This document shows, piece by piece, positions 8,598 to 16,613 of a DNA stretch of 64,000 bases (positions are counted from its first letter, which is position 1; the number at the start of each line of letters is the position of its first letter). This DNA comes from Natronobacterium texcoconense (GTDB lineage Archaea > Halobacteriota > Halobacteria > Halobacteriales > Natrialbaceae), in contig NZ_FNLC01000002.1 of assembly GCF_900104065.1 (NCBI RefSeq), positions 354,995 through 418,994 on the forward strand, in the 5' to 3' direction. The notes under the pieces were generated by a model, which did not search any database, was not told the DNA's origin, and worked only from the letters and a program-made list of their open reading frames with translations. Made by a program: the position numbers and the translations under genes.

Positions 8598-8834
8598 TTA
8601 CGCGACGACGTACTCTTCGCCTCGCTTCGCGACGAAATCGCGACTCGAGAGCGAGTTCAGCACGCTCAGAATGTCGATTTTCTTCATTGCCAGTGCCTCT
8701 CCGAGGTCGTCGATGGTCGCTCCGTCCGCTGCCTCGAGATAGATGTAGACGAGTTTCGCCTGTGCGGATTCGAGGCTCTCGGGGACCGACGCAACCGCTT
8801 TCGCGGAACGGTGTTTCTGTGTTTGCATTGTCAT
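8598..8834 (-). CDS. small TrmB-like winged-helix protein
   Basis: A 78-residue protein that is essentially one winged helix: a helix (SAQAKLVYIYLEAAD), then GATIDDLGEALAMKKIDILSVLNSLSSRDFV as the helix-turn-helix with recognition helix, and a short wing (AKRGEEYVVA). This matches the DNA-binding domain of TrmB-type archaeal regulators without the sugar-binding domain. A TATATAAA element at 8855-8862 and a 6-bp inverted repeat at 8884-8897 stand directly upstream, suggesting autoregulation. ATG 8834 sits about 24 nt from the TATA centre; an ATG two codons in is possible. Confidence 0.8.
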   Translation of the reverse strand: MTMQTQKHRSAKAVASVPESLESAQAKLVYIYLEAADGATIDDLGEALAMKKIDILSVLNSLSSRDFVAKRGEEYVVA

Positions 8835-8854
8835 CTGGTCGGACCACGTTCTGG

Positions 8855-8897
8855 TATATAAACCGTCCTCTGGTTGGAATTATATCTACCTGTAGAT
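8855..8897 (-). promoter_or_regulatory. promoter and candidate operator of the TrmB-like gene
   Basis: On the minus strand a TTTATATA box lies at 8855-8862. Further upstream is ATCTAC-CT-GTAGAT (8884-8897), an inverted repeat with perfect 6-bp arms and a 2-bp spacer. A palindrome about 22 bp from the TATA box of a single-domain wHTH gene is a typical place for that protein's own binding site; this is inference. Confidence 0.4.
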
Positions 8898-8998
8898 CCT
8901 AGTATGAGGCGTGTACCCAGCCGTCAGATGTCGTATTGCTGTTTTCTCGAGTCGTCGAAAGACGGCTTTACGGATCTCCCCGCTCGAGGTGAACACGA

Positions 8999-9280
8999 AT
9001 GAGTGAGGGAGAGAAACCGACACCGCCAGCGGATCTCGAGGACGACCTCTCCGAGGCGCTCGAGGCGCTCTCGAAGCGCGATCCGGAGACGATCGACGCG
9101 GTCGCGACGTACGTCTCCGAGCTGGCGGCGTGGGCCGAGTCGACGTCCGAATCCAAGTATCCCGACGGTGTCCCCGAACGAGCGACCGTCTCGAAAACCG
9201 AAATCGCGGGGACGACCTACCGCTACTACCAGTGGCGCGACGGTGACGAGATCAGGTCGGAGACGGTCGCACTCGACTAA
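8999..9280 (+). CDS. conserved hypothetical protein
   Basis: A 93-residue acidic protein with an N-terminal half of predicted helices (DLSEALEALSKRDPETIDAVATYVSELAAWAE) and a C-terminal beta-rich part (ATVSKTEIAGTTYRYYQWRDGDEIRSETVALD). Not recognised; no metal site or signal peptide. A CTTTACG element centred near 8969 is about 30 nt upstream. Its stop codon interlocks with the stop of the convergent SDR gene in a shared CTAA (9277-9280). Confidence 0.65.
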   Translation: MSEGEKPTPPADLEDDLSEALEALSKRDPETIDAVATYVSELAAWAESTSESKYPDGVPERATVSKTEIAGTTYRYYQWRDGDEIRSETVALD

Positions 9281-9996
9281 GCTTCCCCGTAGACCGGAAC
9301 CGCCGCGCCGCTGGTCACTGCGGCGGCGTCGCTACAGAGGAATCCCATCACGTCCGCGATTTCGGCCGGTTCGACCCACGAGTCGTGATCCGCGTCGGAC
9401 ATCATCTCCCGGTTCATCGGCGTGTCGATCACGCTCGGCATCACGCAGTTCGCCCGGACCGTTCCACGGTTTTCCTCGGCGAGCGTCTCGGTCAGCAGCC
9501 GAATTCCGGCCTTCGAGATGCGGTAGGGGCCGTCTCCTTCGCCGCCCTCGAGCGAGGAGCGAGCACTGACGCTGACGATCGCTCCCTCCCGTTCCTGGAG
9601 GTGTGGGAGCGCGTGTTTCGAGGCGAGAAACGCCGTCTTCAGGTTGACGTCTAGCAGGAACTCGAACTCCTCTCCGTCGGTCTCTTCGATCGGATCGCCG
9701 CCGCGCCAGGTGCCAGCAATGTTCAGCAGGTAATCGATGCGGTCGTGATCGTTGACGACCCGGTCGACGAGGTCGGCGACATCGCTCTCGTCGGTCAGAT
9801 CCGCCTCGTAGAAGTGAGTTCGATCGTCGGGCTCGAGCAGGCTGTCCTCGTCGTCCGGTCCGACGACGTCGACGGCACAGACGGTCGCTCCTGCGTCGCG
9901 AAAGCGATCGGCGACTGCGCTTCCGAGCGCACCGCTTGCACCAGTGACGACCGCGACGGTCCCATCGAAATCGAACTCGAAGTCGCTCGAGGTCAT
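9277..9996 (-). CDS. short-chain dehydrogenase/reductase
   Basis: A 239-residue classical SDR. The Rossmann dinucleotide motif is TGASGALG (about 16-23), the NNAG-type motif appears as NIAGTW, the catalytic Ser lies in SVSARSS and the catalytic Tyr-Lys in YRISK. A DVVG after the second strand suggests an acidic residue that would favour NAD(H) over NADP(H). Substrate unknown; 3-oxoacyl reductase or alcohol dehydrogenase roles are equally possible. It is monocistronic, with its 3' end overlapping the convergent gene by 4 nt. Confidence 0.88.
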   Translation of the reverse strand: MTSSDFEFDFDGTVAVVTGASGALGSAVADRFRDAGATVCAVDVVGPDDEDSLLEPDDRTHFYEADLTDESDVADLVDRVVNDHDRIDYLLNIAGTWRGGDPIEETDGEEFEFLLDVNLKTAFLASKHALPHLQEREGAIVSVSARSSLEGGEGDGPYRISKAGIRLLTETLAEENRGTVRANCVMPSVIDTPMNREMMSDADHDSWVEPAEIADVMGFLCSDAAAVTSGAAVPVYGEA

Positions 9997-10039
9997 ACGC
10001 CGACAACCACGGCCGAACGGATCAATACCGGGGGCTACC

Positions 10040-10486
10040 CTACGGCGAACTACTCGGTAGCATGGCCTGCCTGAACCAGAACTCCGCGATCGCCTCGACT
10101 ATCGACGCGTAGTCGCTGGGATCGGTCGGTTTGGTCAGGTAAGCGTTGGCCGCGAGGTCGTAGCTCTCGAGGACGTCTTCCGTAGCCCTCGAGCGGGTTA
10201 GCACGAGCACCGGCAGACGTGCGAGAACGCCGTCGTTCCGGATCGTCTCGAGGAACTCGAATCCGTCCATCCCGGGAAGACCCAGGTCCAGAAGAACCAG
10301 GTCGGGAACCGTTTTGGCGGCATCGTCACACCGGTCCTCGAGGCGGTCGACGGCATCGGCACCGTCGGAGATCACGGTCAGCATCACGTCGATTGAGAGT
10401 TCACCGAACGCTTCCCGAAGGAGTCGAACGTCTTCGGGATCGTCTTCGACGAGTAGTATTTCGAGCGGATCTTCGGTATTCGTCAT
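10040..10486 (-). CDS. single-domain response regulator (Rcp1/CheY-like)
   Basis: A 148-residue receiver domain without an output domain. The acidic pocket is E14-D15-D16, the phospho-acceptor is D67 in LLDLGLPGMDG, the switch Thr is T97 and the invariant Lys is K119 in YLTKPTD. The long alpha-4/beta-5 loop and the Lys-Pro-Thr-Asp motif resemble Rcp1-type regulators that pair with phytochrome-like or PAS histidine kinases. No kinase is encoded nearby, so its partner lies elsewhere. The ATG at 10484-10486 gives a proper domain start. A CTTATAGG element near 10582-10590 may be its promoter, implying a leader of about 75 nt. Confidence 0.9.
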   Translation of the reverse strand: MTNTEDPLEILLVEDDPEDVRLLREAFGELSIDVMLTVISDGADAVDRLEDRCDDAAKTVPDLVLLDLGLPGMDGFEFLETIRNDGVLARLPVLVLTRSRATEDVLESYDLAANAYLTKPTDPSDYASIVEAIAEFWFRQAMLPSSSP

Positions 10487-10702
10487 CGATAGTCCATCAC
10501 AGTGGCCTCCACGACGGCAGTTGTCCAGCGCACATCGATCGATGTACGTGTCTCGGTATTCCGTCAGGATAAGGACACATCCTATAAGATTTGGAAAATG
10601 CGTGTCGGACGTAACATTAGCTACGGACGGGACGGCGCTACGAGTCGCATCGCACTGAAATCGGCGAGCAACGTAAGTCCGACGCTCCGGTACTAGCGAC
10701 GA

Positions 10703-11368
10703 ATGCGACTGATCGCCCATCGCGGGTTCGCGTCGACGGCACCCGAGAATACGATCCGCGCCGTCCAGTCGGCAGCCGACCGCGCAGACGCCGTCGAGTT
10801 CGACGTTCGACGCTGTGGCTCCGGCGAACTCGTCGTCGTCCACGACGAAACGATCGACCGCGTCACCGACGGAACCGGTACCGTCACCGAAACGAGCCTC
10901 GAGGACCTCGAGCGCTACACCGTCCTCGAGTCGGACGAACGAATTCCGACGCTGGCGGAGATGCTCGAGGCCGTCCCGTCGACCGTCGAGATCAACCTCG
11001 AGATGAAGGCACCCGGTATCGCGGCGGACGTCCTCGCCGCGCTCGAGGATGCTGACCTCGAAAACCGCGTCGTGACGACCTCCTTTCTCGAGTCCGAACT
11101 CCGGGCCATCCGCGAAATCGATCCCGAGCAGCCGACCGGATTGCTCGCCAGTCGCCACCAGGAGCGACCGGTGACCACGGCGGTCGAACTCGACTGCGAC
11201 GTCATCGGCGCGAACTACTGGCGCTGCCTGTCGACGCGACTCGTGCCGCGAGCGAAGCAGGTCGGACTCGAGATCCACGCCTGGTCGCTCGAGCGGTCGC
11301 TCACGGCCAAGTTGCTCGGGTTACGTGGCGTCGACTGCGTGTCGGCGGACCGGCCGCTCCGAATCTGA
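10703..11368 (+). CDS. glycerophosphodiester phosphodiesterase (GDPD family)
   Basis: A 221-residue GDPD/UgpQ-type TIM barrel. It begins LIAHRG (catalytic His 6), has APENT, EFDVRRC for metal-binding Glu/Asp, VVHDETIDR with the second catalytic His, and EINLEMK. These enzymes hydrolyse glycerophosphodiesters to glycerol 3-phosphate and an alcohol. No signal peptide is present, so it should act inside the cell on lipid breakdown products. It is slightly shorter than typical bacterial UgpQ. Its stop directly abuts the stop of the convergent YjbQ-type gene. Confidence 0.9.
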   Translation: MRLIAHRGFASTAPENTIRAVQSAADRADAVEFDVRRCGSGELVVVHDETIDRVTDGTGTVTETSLEDLERYTVLESDERIPTLAEMLEAVPSTVEINLEMKAPGIAADVLAALEDADLENRVVTTSFLESELRAIREIDPEQPTGLLASRHQERPVTTAVELDCDVIGANYWRCLSTRLVPRAKQVGLEIHAWSLERSLTAKLLGLRGVDCVSADRPLRI

Positions 11369-11764
11369 TCACCCGTTCCCGCCGACCGTCGTCACCGACA
11401 CCGTCCGGGTTCGCGGCCCGTCACACTCGACGAGCAGGATCGACTGCCACGTCCCGAGCGCGAGTTGCCCGTCCTCGACCGGCACAGTCACGTCCGGACC
11501 AAGCAGCGTCGCCCGGAGGTGCGAGTCGGCGTTACCGTCCAGCTGGTCGTGAGCGTGGCCCTCGTCAGGGACGAGATCCGAAAGAAACGACTCGAGGTCC
11601 TCGCGCAGTCGCGGTTCGTTCTCTTGAACGACGAGTCCGGACGTGGTGTGGCGGACGAACGCGGTGCAAGTTCCCGACTCGAGGTCGTCGGGAACGGCCT
11701 CAGCGACGCGGTCGGTGACATCGACGGTCGTCAGTCGCGAATCGGTCTCGACTGGAAACTCCAT
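11369..11764 (-). CDS. UPF0047 / YjbQ-family protein
   Basis: A 131-residue protein of the YjbQ/UPF0047 family. Family marks are FVRHTTSGLVVQENEP, DGNADSHLRATLLGP and LALGTWQSILLVECDGPRTR. The family forms compact trimers, and some members have weak thiamin phosphate synthase activity; the physiological role is unsettled. Start choice: ATG 11764 (MEFPVE) is preferred to an ATG three codons upstream (11773) because it gives the usual family N-terminus. A TATA-like AATATATG near 11826-11834 would give a leader of about 35 nt. Confidence 0.88.
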   Translation of the reverse strand: MEFPVETDSRLTTVDVTDRVAEAVPDDLESGTCTAFVRHTTSGLVVQENEPRLREDLESFLSDLVPDEGHAHDQLDGNADSHLRATLLGPDVTVPVEDGQLALGTWQSILLVECDGPRTRTVSVTTVGGNG

Positions 11765-11930
11765 ACGGGACATACGCGTCCCATCATCCCGTTGTTTGCG
11801 GTCGATGGGATCCGCTGAAGCGTTCAATATATGTTAGGAGACCGTCCGCTGAATACAGAGCATGGAGCAACACAGCGATCTCGTTTGTTTCACGACGAAG
11901 TCAGTGAGCCAGCCTAGCTCGCCCTTTCAC

Positions 11931-12221
11931 TTAGCCCATCACCATTTCCGGAGCAAATGCGAGGAGAACCATGAAACTGACGAGGATACTAACTGCAAGT
12001 ATTCGCAATATTCCTGCTAAACGTCGTCGGTCCGTAGGTAGAGATTCAGCGAACCCAGAGAAGGCGAGTGCAACACCCAAGATGAGCAAATTATGGGGAC
12101 CATCGAGTAGAACACCAAAATACACCCAACTCATAAGGCAAATGAATGACGTGGACAAGAAAATGAACCCTATCGTTCGCCCATTTGGTTCATTAAACAC
12201 TACTCTTGGGTGTAGTATCAT
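11931..12221 (-). CDS. small three-helix membrane protein, low GC
   Basis: A 96-residue hydrophobic protein with three likely membrane helices (about 17-39, 45-61 and 68-92) and a charged loop, PTDRRRLAG. Not recognised. The gene and its 5' flank are visibly poorer in GC and CTCGAG than their neighbours, and codon third positions are often A or T, a sign of recent transfer or relaxed selection. It stands alone between two housekeeping-type genes. Confidence 0.6.
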   Translation of the reverse strand: MILHPRVVFNEPNGRTIGFIFLSTSFICLMSWVYFGVLLDGPHNLLILGVALAFSGFAESLPTDRRRLAGILRILAVSILVSFMVLLAFAPEMVMG

Positions 12222-12470
12222 GATATATCTTCTATTTACGTCAACTAAAGTATTTGTATGACTGAATCTGATCAGTGGTATTTCTTTTGTCTGTACTGAA
12301 CAGTACTATAACAGGATAGTCAGCTCTCTACTCACGCTACATTCGCTATTCAGAACAATTCGGTGGACCCCAGTGCGCTCCGACAAATGTCCGAACGTTC
12401 AGTTATCACCGGTAGTGGTCGCTCTACGAGAATAACCATCGACAGAATAGGACTTCGACAGCGTCAGCCG

Positions 12471-13160
12471 TTACGCGATCCGCTCGAGTGCCCACTTCGC
12501 ACGTTCGCGGACTGACGACTCCGGGTCGTCGCTTGCGAGCGTCTCGAGTGGCTCGCGTGCGTCGGTCACGTCGCCGTGGCCGAGCGCCGCACACGCGTTC
12601 GCCCGGACGCGAGGGTGATCGTCTTCGAGCGCAGCGAGCAAGCGTTCCTGTGGCAGGTCGAGCGATTCCCCGTCGTCCGCGACGCGGGCGAGCGTGATGG
12701 CTGCGTCGGCACGCGCTGCTGGCTCGTCGCGCTCGAGGACAGCCGCGAGTGCGTCGACGTGTTCCGAGAGCGCAGCGGGTCGTTCGGTTGCGACGGCGGC
12801 GAGACAGCGGACCAGTTCCGGCGTTGCTTCGTGTGACTCGTGGTCGGCGACGAAGGCAGCGATCACGTCCGTCGACGGTGCCACGTCGGTCGGCGACGCT
12901 ACCGCGAGTTCGGCGAGACAGTACGCGACCCGGTCGAGAAAGGGGAGATCCGGTTGTTCGAGTAACGCTCGAAGTTTCGGTACCGTCGGCAAGCACCGTT
13001 CGGGGCGATCGTCGAGCGTCTCCTGGATCTGCTCGAGGGCGTCTCGCTGTGCGTCCGGACTGTGTTCGTCGAGTCGCGCGAGTACCGCCGGAACGTCGAG
13101 TTTCGACCCGGATTTCTGGCTCCGGTACTGTCCGACGGCCTTTCCCCCGTCCCCATCCAT
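12471..13160 (-). CDS. HEAT-repeat protein
   Basis: A 229-residue alpha-helical solenoid. At least four HEAT-like units are visible, the clearest at the C-terminus (ARADAAITLARVADDG, PRVRANACAALGHGDV, SVRERAKWALERI), with further ones from about residue 40. Such repeats act as protein-binding scaffolds. It lies 75 nt downstream of the spoVR-family gene on the same strand, but has its own TTATTTCA box centred near 13187, about 27 nt before its ATG. It may serve the PrkA-SpoVR system or be independent. Confidence 0.8.
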   Translation of the reverse strand: MDGDGGKAVGQYRSQKSGSKLDVPAVLARLDEHSPDAQRDALEQIQETLDDRPERCLPTVPKLRALLEQPDLPFLDRVAYCLAELAVASPTDVAPSTDVIAAFVADHESHEATPELVRCLAAVATERPAALSEHVDALAAVLERDEPAARADAAITLARVADDGESLDLPQERLLAALEDDHPRVRANACAALGHGDVTDAREPLETLASDDPESSVRERAKWALERIA

Positions 13161-13235
13161 ATCATCCGCTCAATATTCGATCTGAAATAAAAGCCTTCCG
13201 GATTTTAGTCCGAACTTATATCAACGAAATGAATC

Positions 13236-15263
13236 CTATGCGAGCCAGTCCTCGGGCTTGGTGTCGTAGTCGACGTCGTCGGCCGACAGGTGTTCGACGT
13301 CCTCCCAGGGGACGGTCTCGGTCGTCACCTCATCGCCGTCGTACCGGATCAGTTTCCCGCGTTCTTCGGCCTCGGGTTCGCGGTTGCGGCGTTTCGCGAC
13401 TTCGACGTCGTGTTCGTCGACTTCCTTGACGATCGTCAGCAGGTTCACGGGCCGCCCCCAGAGTTCGAAGATGCGCTTGAGGGTTTCGCGTGCCTGACCC
13501 AGATCCAGCATGACGCCGTTGTACTGGTGGCCAAGCAGGAGTTCGTTGGCGTTGTTGTAGTTGCCGTCGTAGACCGCGATCGTCGGCTTCCCGAAGTTCG
13601 TGAACTGCAAGAGGAGTTTCTTCTTGACGTCCTCCGCAGCGTCGCTTGCCACGTGGAACTGCCCCGTCGCCTTCGAGTGCTCGTAGGTGAAGTAGTTGTT
13701 CTCCGTGATGAACTCCTCCGTGAGGAACTCGTCCAGGAAGGTGACGTCGTTGTGACTCTCCCGCACGTCGAACATCCGGTCCCAGCCGGCCGAAAAGTCC
13801 ACGTCCTCGAGTGCCTCCTCGACCGACGAGTAACGGGCGTCGTCGAACAGGTAGCGACCGATTCGCTCGAGTTCGTTCTGGTTCACCCGGCTCAGGAACC
13901 CGCGGTTCTGCCGTTTGACCAACGAGTAGTGGCGCCGGGCGAGCCCCTCGTAGGTGAGCACCTTCCAGGGATACGTTTCGACGTCTATCTCACCGTCGTG
14001 GGCCGCCTCTAGCGCCTCGCCGTCGACCCACTCGTCGGGTAGTTCCTCGAGGTCGTCGAGCGTCTCGGACGTAATTCTGTCGAGCGACTCGGGTGGCTCG
14101 AGCGTCTCGAGCACGTCGTCGAAGTCGACGACGTCGGTGAGATTGCGCCAGGAGATCCCTTCGACGCGAAGCAGGCGCTCGAGGACTTCCTGTCGGTTGG
14201 TCGTGTTCTCGACGTACTCCCATAGCTCCATGCCGAGGCTGTAGGGATTGAGCCCGCCGGAGGCGAGGACTTTCGCCATGTGGTCGGCGTAGTTGAGGAA
14301 CTCGTCGTCGCCGGCGAATCGCTCGTCGGTCATCATCGTCGACTCCCAGTAGGCGGCCCACCCCTCGTTCATCACCTTCGTCATCTTCTGGGCGGCGAAG
14401 TAGTACGCCTCTGCCCGCATCATGTCGAGTACGTCGCGTTGCCACTCCTCCATCTCGACCGCACGACCGGCTTCGTCGTCGTACTGTTTGCCGTGCTCGC
14501 GGACGAACGCGAGCAGGTCCTTCTGGGGTTCCTCGGGGAACGTAATCGAACCGTCCGCCTCCTCGAGTTTCTCGACCCATGCGTCGTCGAAGACCTCTCC
14601 TTTGATCTCGTCGGAGAGTTCGAGTTCGTCCAGTTTCTCCGCGAGGTCGGCGTCGAGTTCCTCGCTTGGACCGTCGACGTCCAACCGTCGCTCGAAGACC
14701 CGATGCTGGTCGATGTTGTCCTCGAGCGAGAGACAGTGATCGATCCACTTCTCGACCTCCGCACGGTCGATATCGGGATCGGACATGTAGTCGTCGATCG
14801 CTCGTGCGTGACGCTCGAGCATCGCGGCGGCGTTGACCTGCTCCTCGTCGGCGCGGCCGCTCGTGAAGAGGCCGAACCACTCGTTCTCCGAGAAGAAGTC
14901 GGAGTGGGCCTCGACGTGGGTGATGACGGCCTTCTGGTCGGCCAGCGTGTTCGACTCCTGGAGGAACGCGTGGGCCGGATTGTCGTTGTTGACGATCTCG
15001 AAGGCCTTCCCGCCGCCGTACTGCCCCTGTTTGCGCTGCTTGTCGTACTGCATCCCCCACCGCCAGTGTGGGTAGCGGCTCTGGAAGCCGCCGTAGGCGA
15101 TGAGTTCGTTCATCTCGTCGTAGTCGATGATCCAGTACTTGACCGGGTAGGGCTCGAGACCCAGTTTCTCGGCCAGGTTGCGGGCCTCCTCGACCGGCTC
15201 TTTCAGATCGCTCGCGATCGCCTGTTTGCGGAACCTGTCCGCGTTGGAGTTGCGTTTACTCAT
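13236..15263 (-). CDS. SpoVR/YcgB family protein
   Basis: A 675-residue SpoVR-family protein. Characteristic segments are YGGFQSRYPHWRWGMQYDKQ, HAFLQESNTLADQKAVITHVEAHSDFF and MNEGWAAYWESTMM. SpoVR is needed for spore cortex formation in Bacillus; in non-sporulating bacteria its homologue YcgB is stress-induced and linked to PrkA (YeaG) and YeaH. The biochemical activity is unknown. His/Glu pairs in the conserved N-terminal half suggest metal binding, which is inference. ATG 15263 is preferred to a GTG three codons upstream. It is the last gene of the prkA-prkA-DUF444-spoVR operon, 21 nt after the DUF444 gene. Confidence 0.93.
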   Translation of the reverse strand: MSKRNSNADRFRKQAIASDLKEPVEEARNLAEKLGLEPYPVKYWIIDYDEMNELIAYGGFQSRYPHWRWGMQYDKQRKQGQYGGGKAFEIVNNDNPAHAFLQESNTLADQKAVITHVEAHSDFFSENEWFGLFTSGRADEEQVNAAAMLERHARAIDDYMSDPDIDRAEVEKWIDHCLSLEDNIDQHRVFERRLDVDGPSEELDADLAEKLDELELSDEIKGEVFDDAWVEKLEEADGSITFPEEPQKDLLAFVREHGKQYDDEAGRAVEMEEWQRDVLDMMRAEAYYFAAQKMTKVMNEGWAAYWESTMMTDERFAGDDEFLNYADHMAKVLASGGLNPYSLGMELWEYVENTTNRQEVLERLLRVEGISWRNLTDVVDFDDVLETLEPPESLDRITSETLDDLEELPDEWVDGEALEAAHDGEIDVETYPWKVLTYEGLARRHYSLVKRQNRGFLSRVNQNELERIGRYLFDDARYSSVEEALEDVDFSAGWDRMFDVRESHNDVTFLDEFLTEEFITENNYFTYEHSKATGQFHVASDAAEDVKKKLLLQFTNFGKPTIAVYDGNYNNANELLLGHQYNGVMLDLGQARETLKRIFELWGRPVNLLTIVKEVDEHDVEVAKRRNREPEAEERGKLIRYDGDEVTTETVPWEDVEHLSADDVDYDTKPEDWLA

Positions 15264-15284
15264 GAAAACCACCGGCTTGCTCCG

Positions 15285-16613
15285 TTACTCATCCGTCTCA
15301 CCCTCCGTGCTGAGGATCTCGTAAATCGCGTCGGTCACGTCCTCTTTGCTGTTGACGTACGCGACCGCGACCTCGTCGTCGTCCATCCCGAAGTGCCGCT
15401 CGAGTTCCTCGGCGTGGGTCGCGTTGATCGCGTTGCCGCTTGGCTGGGTCTCCACGTAGGCGTGGAGGTTCGCCGGAATCTGCTCCATCAGCGGGATCAC
15501 GCGCTCTTCGGTGTCGTTCGAGGAGTTCTCGGAGTCACCTGCGGCGAAGACGTACCGGTTCCAGTCCGCCCAGGGGTACTCTTCGAGCAGTTCGGCGGCC
15601 AGTTCGTACGCGCTCGAGATTTTCGTCCCGCCGCCGGAGCGGATGCCGAAGAAGTCGTCGCGTTCGACCCGCCAGGCTTCTGCGTCGTGGGCGATGTAGA
15701 CGAACTCGGCGTTGTCGTACTTCCCCTGGAGGTACCAGTCCAGCGGTGTGAAGGTGCGCTCGACGAGTTCGCGTTTCTTCTCGCGCATCGAGCCCGAGAC
15801 GTCACGGATATTGACGACGACGACGTTCTTCTCTTTCTCCTCGATGATCTCGGGGTAGCGGTAGCGTTCGTCCTCGCGGCGGAAGGGGACGTGTTTGATC
15901 CCCTCCCGGCGGATCTGCTGCTGGACGGACTCGCGTTCGACGTTCGCCTCGAGTTCGTCGACCGAGTCCCACTCGTTGCGGTCGTCCTCGGGAATTTCGT
16001 CGTAGGCCTCTTCGATCCAGGCCATCGAGACGGGAATACTCTCGCCGCGGGCCCACTCGAAGACGTCGCGCGGGCCGAAGCCCTCGACTTTGCAGACCTC
16101 CTTGAGGAACTCCTCGTCGAAGTCCATCGCGAGCTTGCGCTTGAGTCCTTCCTTGAACATCCGCTCGAAGTCGAGCGTGCTGTCGGGACCCGTCCGAGTC
16201 ATGTCGGTGAAGGGACCTTCCTTCTCCTCGATGACCTTCTTGCCCTTCGGGTCGAGGTCGAGGCCGAGTTCCTCGTCGAGTTCCTGGGCGAACTCCTCGG
16301 GGTCCATCTCGTAGTACTCGTGCTCGCCGCCCTCTTCGCCGGGTTCGTCGCCGTCGCCGTCGTCGTCACCCGGCTGTGGCTGTGGCTGGCCGACCGGCTG
16401 GCCGGTGTCGGGCGTTCCGCCGTCACCCTGCCCGACGCCGCCCTGGTCGCGCTGGTCGTACTCGAACTCCGGCAGGGAGACGATCTTGACCGGGATGTTG
16501 ATCTGGTCCGGTCTGCTCCCGCCGAGTTCGCCGTACTGGATGAAGTCGGCCAGGTCCTCGCGGCGCTTTTCGCCCACTTCCCGGAATCGCTCGAGGTCGT
16601 CTCTCAGTCCCAT
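15285..16613 (-). CDS. YeaH/YhbH-type DUF444 protein with von Willebrand A fold
   Basis: A 442-residue UPF0229/DUF444 protein. A Gly/Asp/Pro/Gln-rich disordered region (about 55-100) precedes a C-terminal von Willebrand A-like domain whose MIDAS motif is D271-x-S273-x-S275 (RDVSGSM), with a supporting [10 protein letters not shown] loop. In E. coli, yeaH is co-transcribed with the kinase gene yeaG, and DUF444 proteins are thought to act as partners or adaptors of PrkA. Its 5' end overlaps the second prkA by 10 nt, so translation is probably coupled. Confidence 0.93.
   Translation of the reverse strand: MGLRDDLERFREVGEKRREDLADFIQYGELGGSRPDQINIPVKIVSLPEFEYDQRDQGGVGQGDGGTPDTGQPVGQPQPQPGDDDGDGDEPGEEGGEHEYYEMDPEEFAQELDEELGLDLDPKGKKVIEEKEGPFTDMTRTGPDSTLDFERMFKEGLKRKLAMDFDEEFLKEVCKVEGFGPRDVFEWARGESIPVSMAWIEEAYDEIPEDDRNEWDSVDELEANVERESVQQQIRREGIKHVPFRREDERYRYPEIIEEKEKNVVVVNIRDVSGSMREKKRELVERTFTPLDWYLQGKYDNAEFVYIAHDAEAWRVERDDFFGIRSGGGTKISSAYELAAELLEEYPWADWNRYVFAAGDSENSSNDTEERVIPLMEQIPANLHAYVETQPSGNAINATHAEELERHFGMDDDEVAVAYVNSKEDVTDAIYEILSTEGETDE

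Noticed and set aside
10598-10696. 32-codon plus-strand frame before the GDPD gene
   Set aside because: Too short, no conserved pattern and no promoter at leaderless distance.
12222-12310. Possible third copy of the MITE-like repeat (ATCAGTGGTATT near 12270)
   Set aside because: Only a short stretch resembles the repeat end, with no partner end or hairpin matching copies 1 and 2.
15264-15272. GTG start three codons upstream of spoVR
   Set aside because: The ATG at 15263 gives the clean MSKRNS start; no signal favours the GTG.
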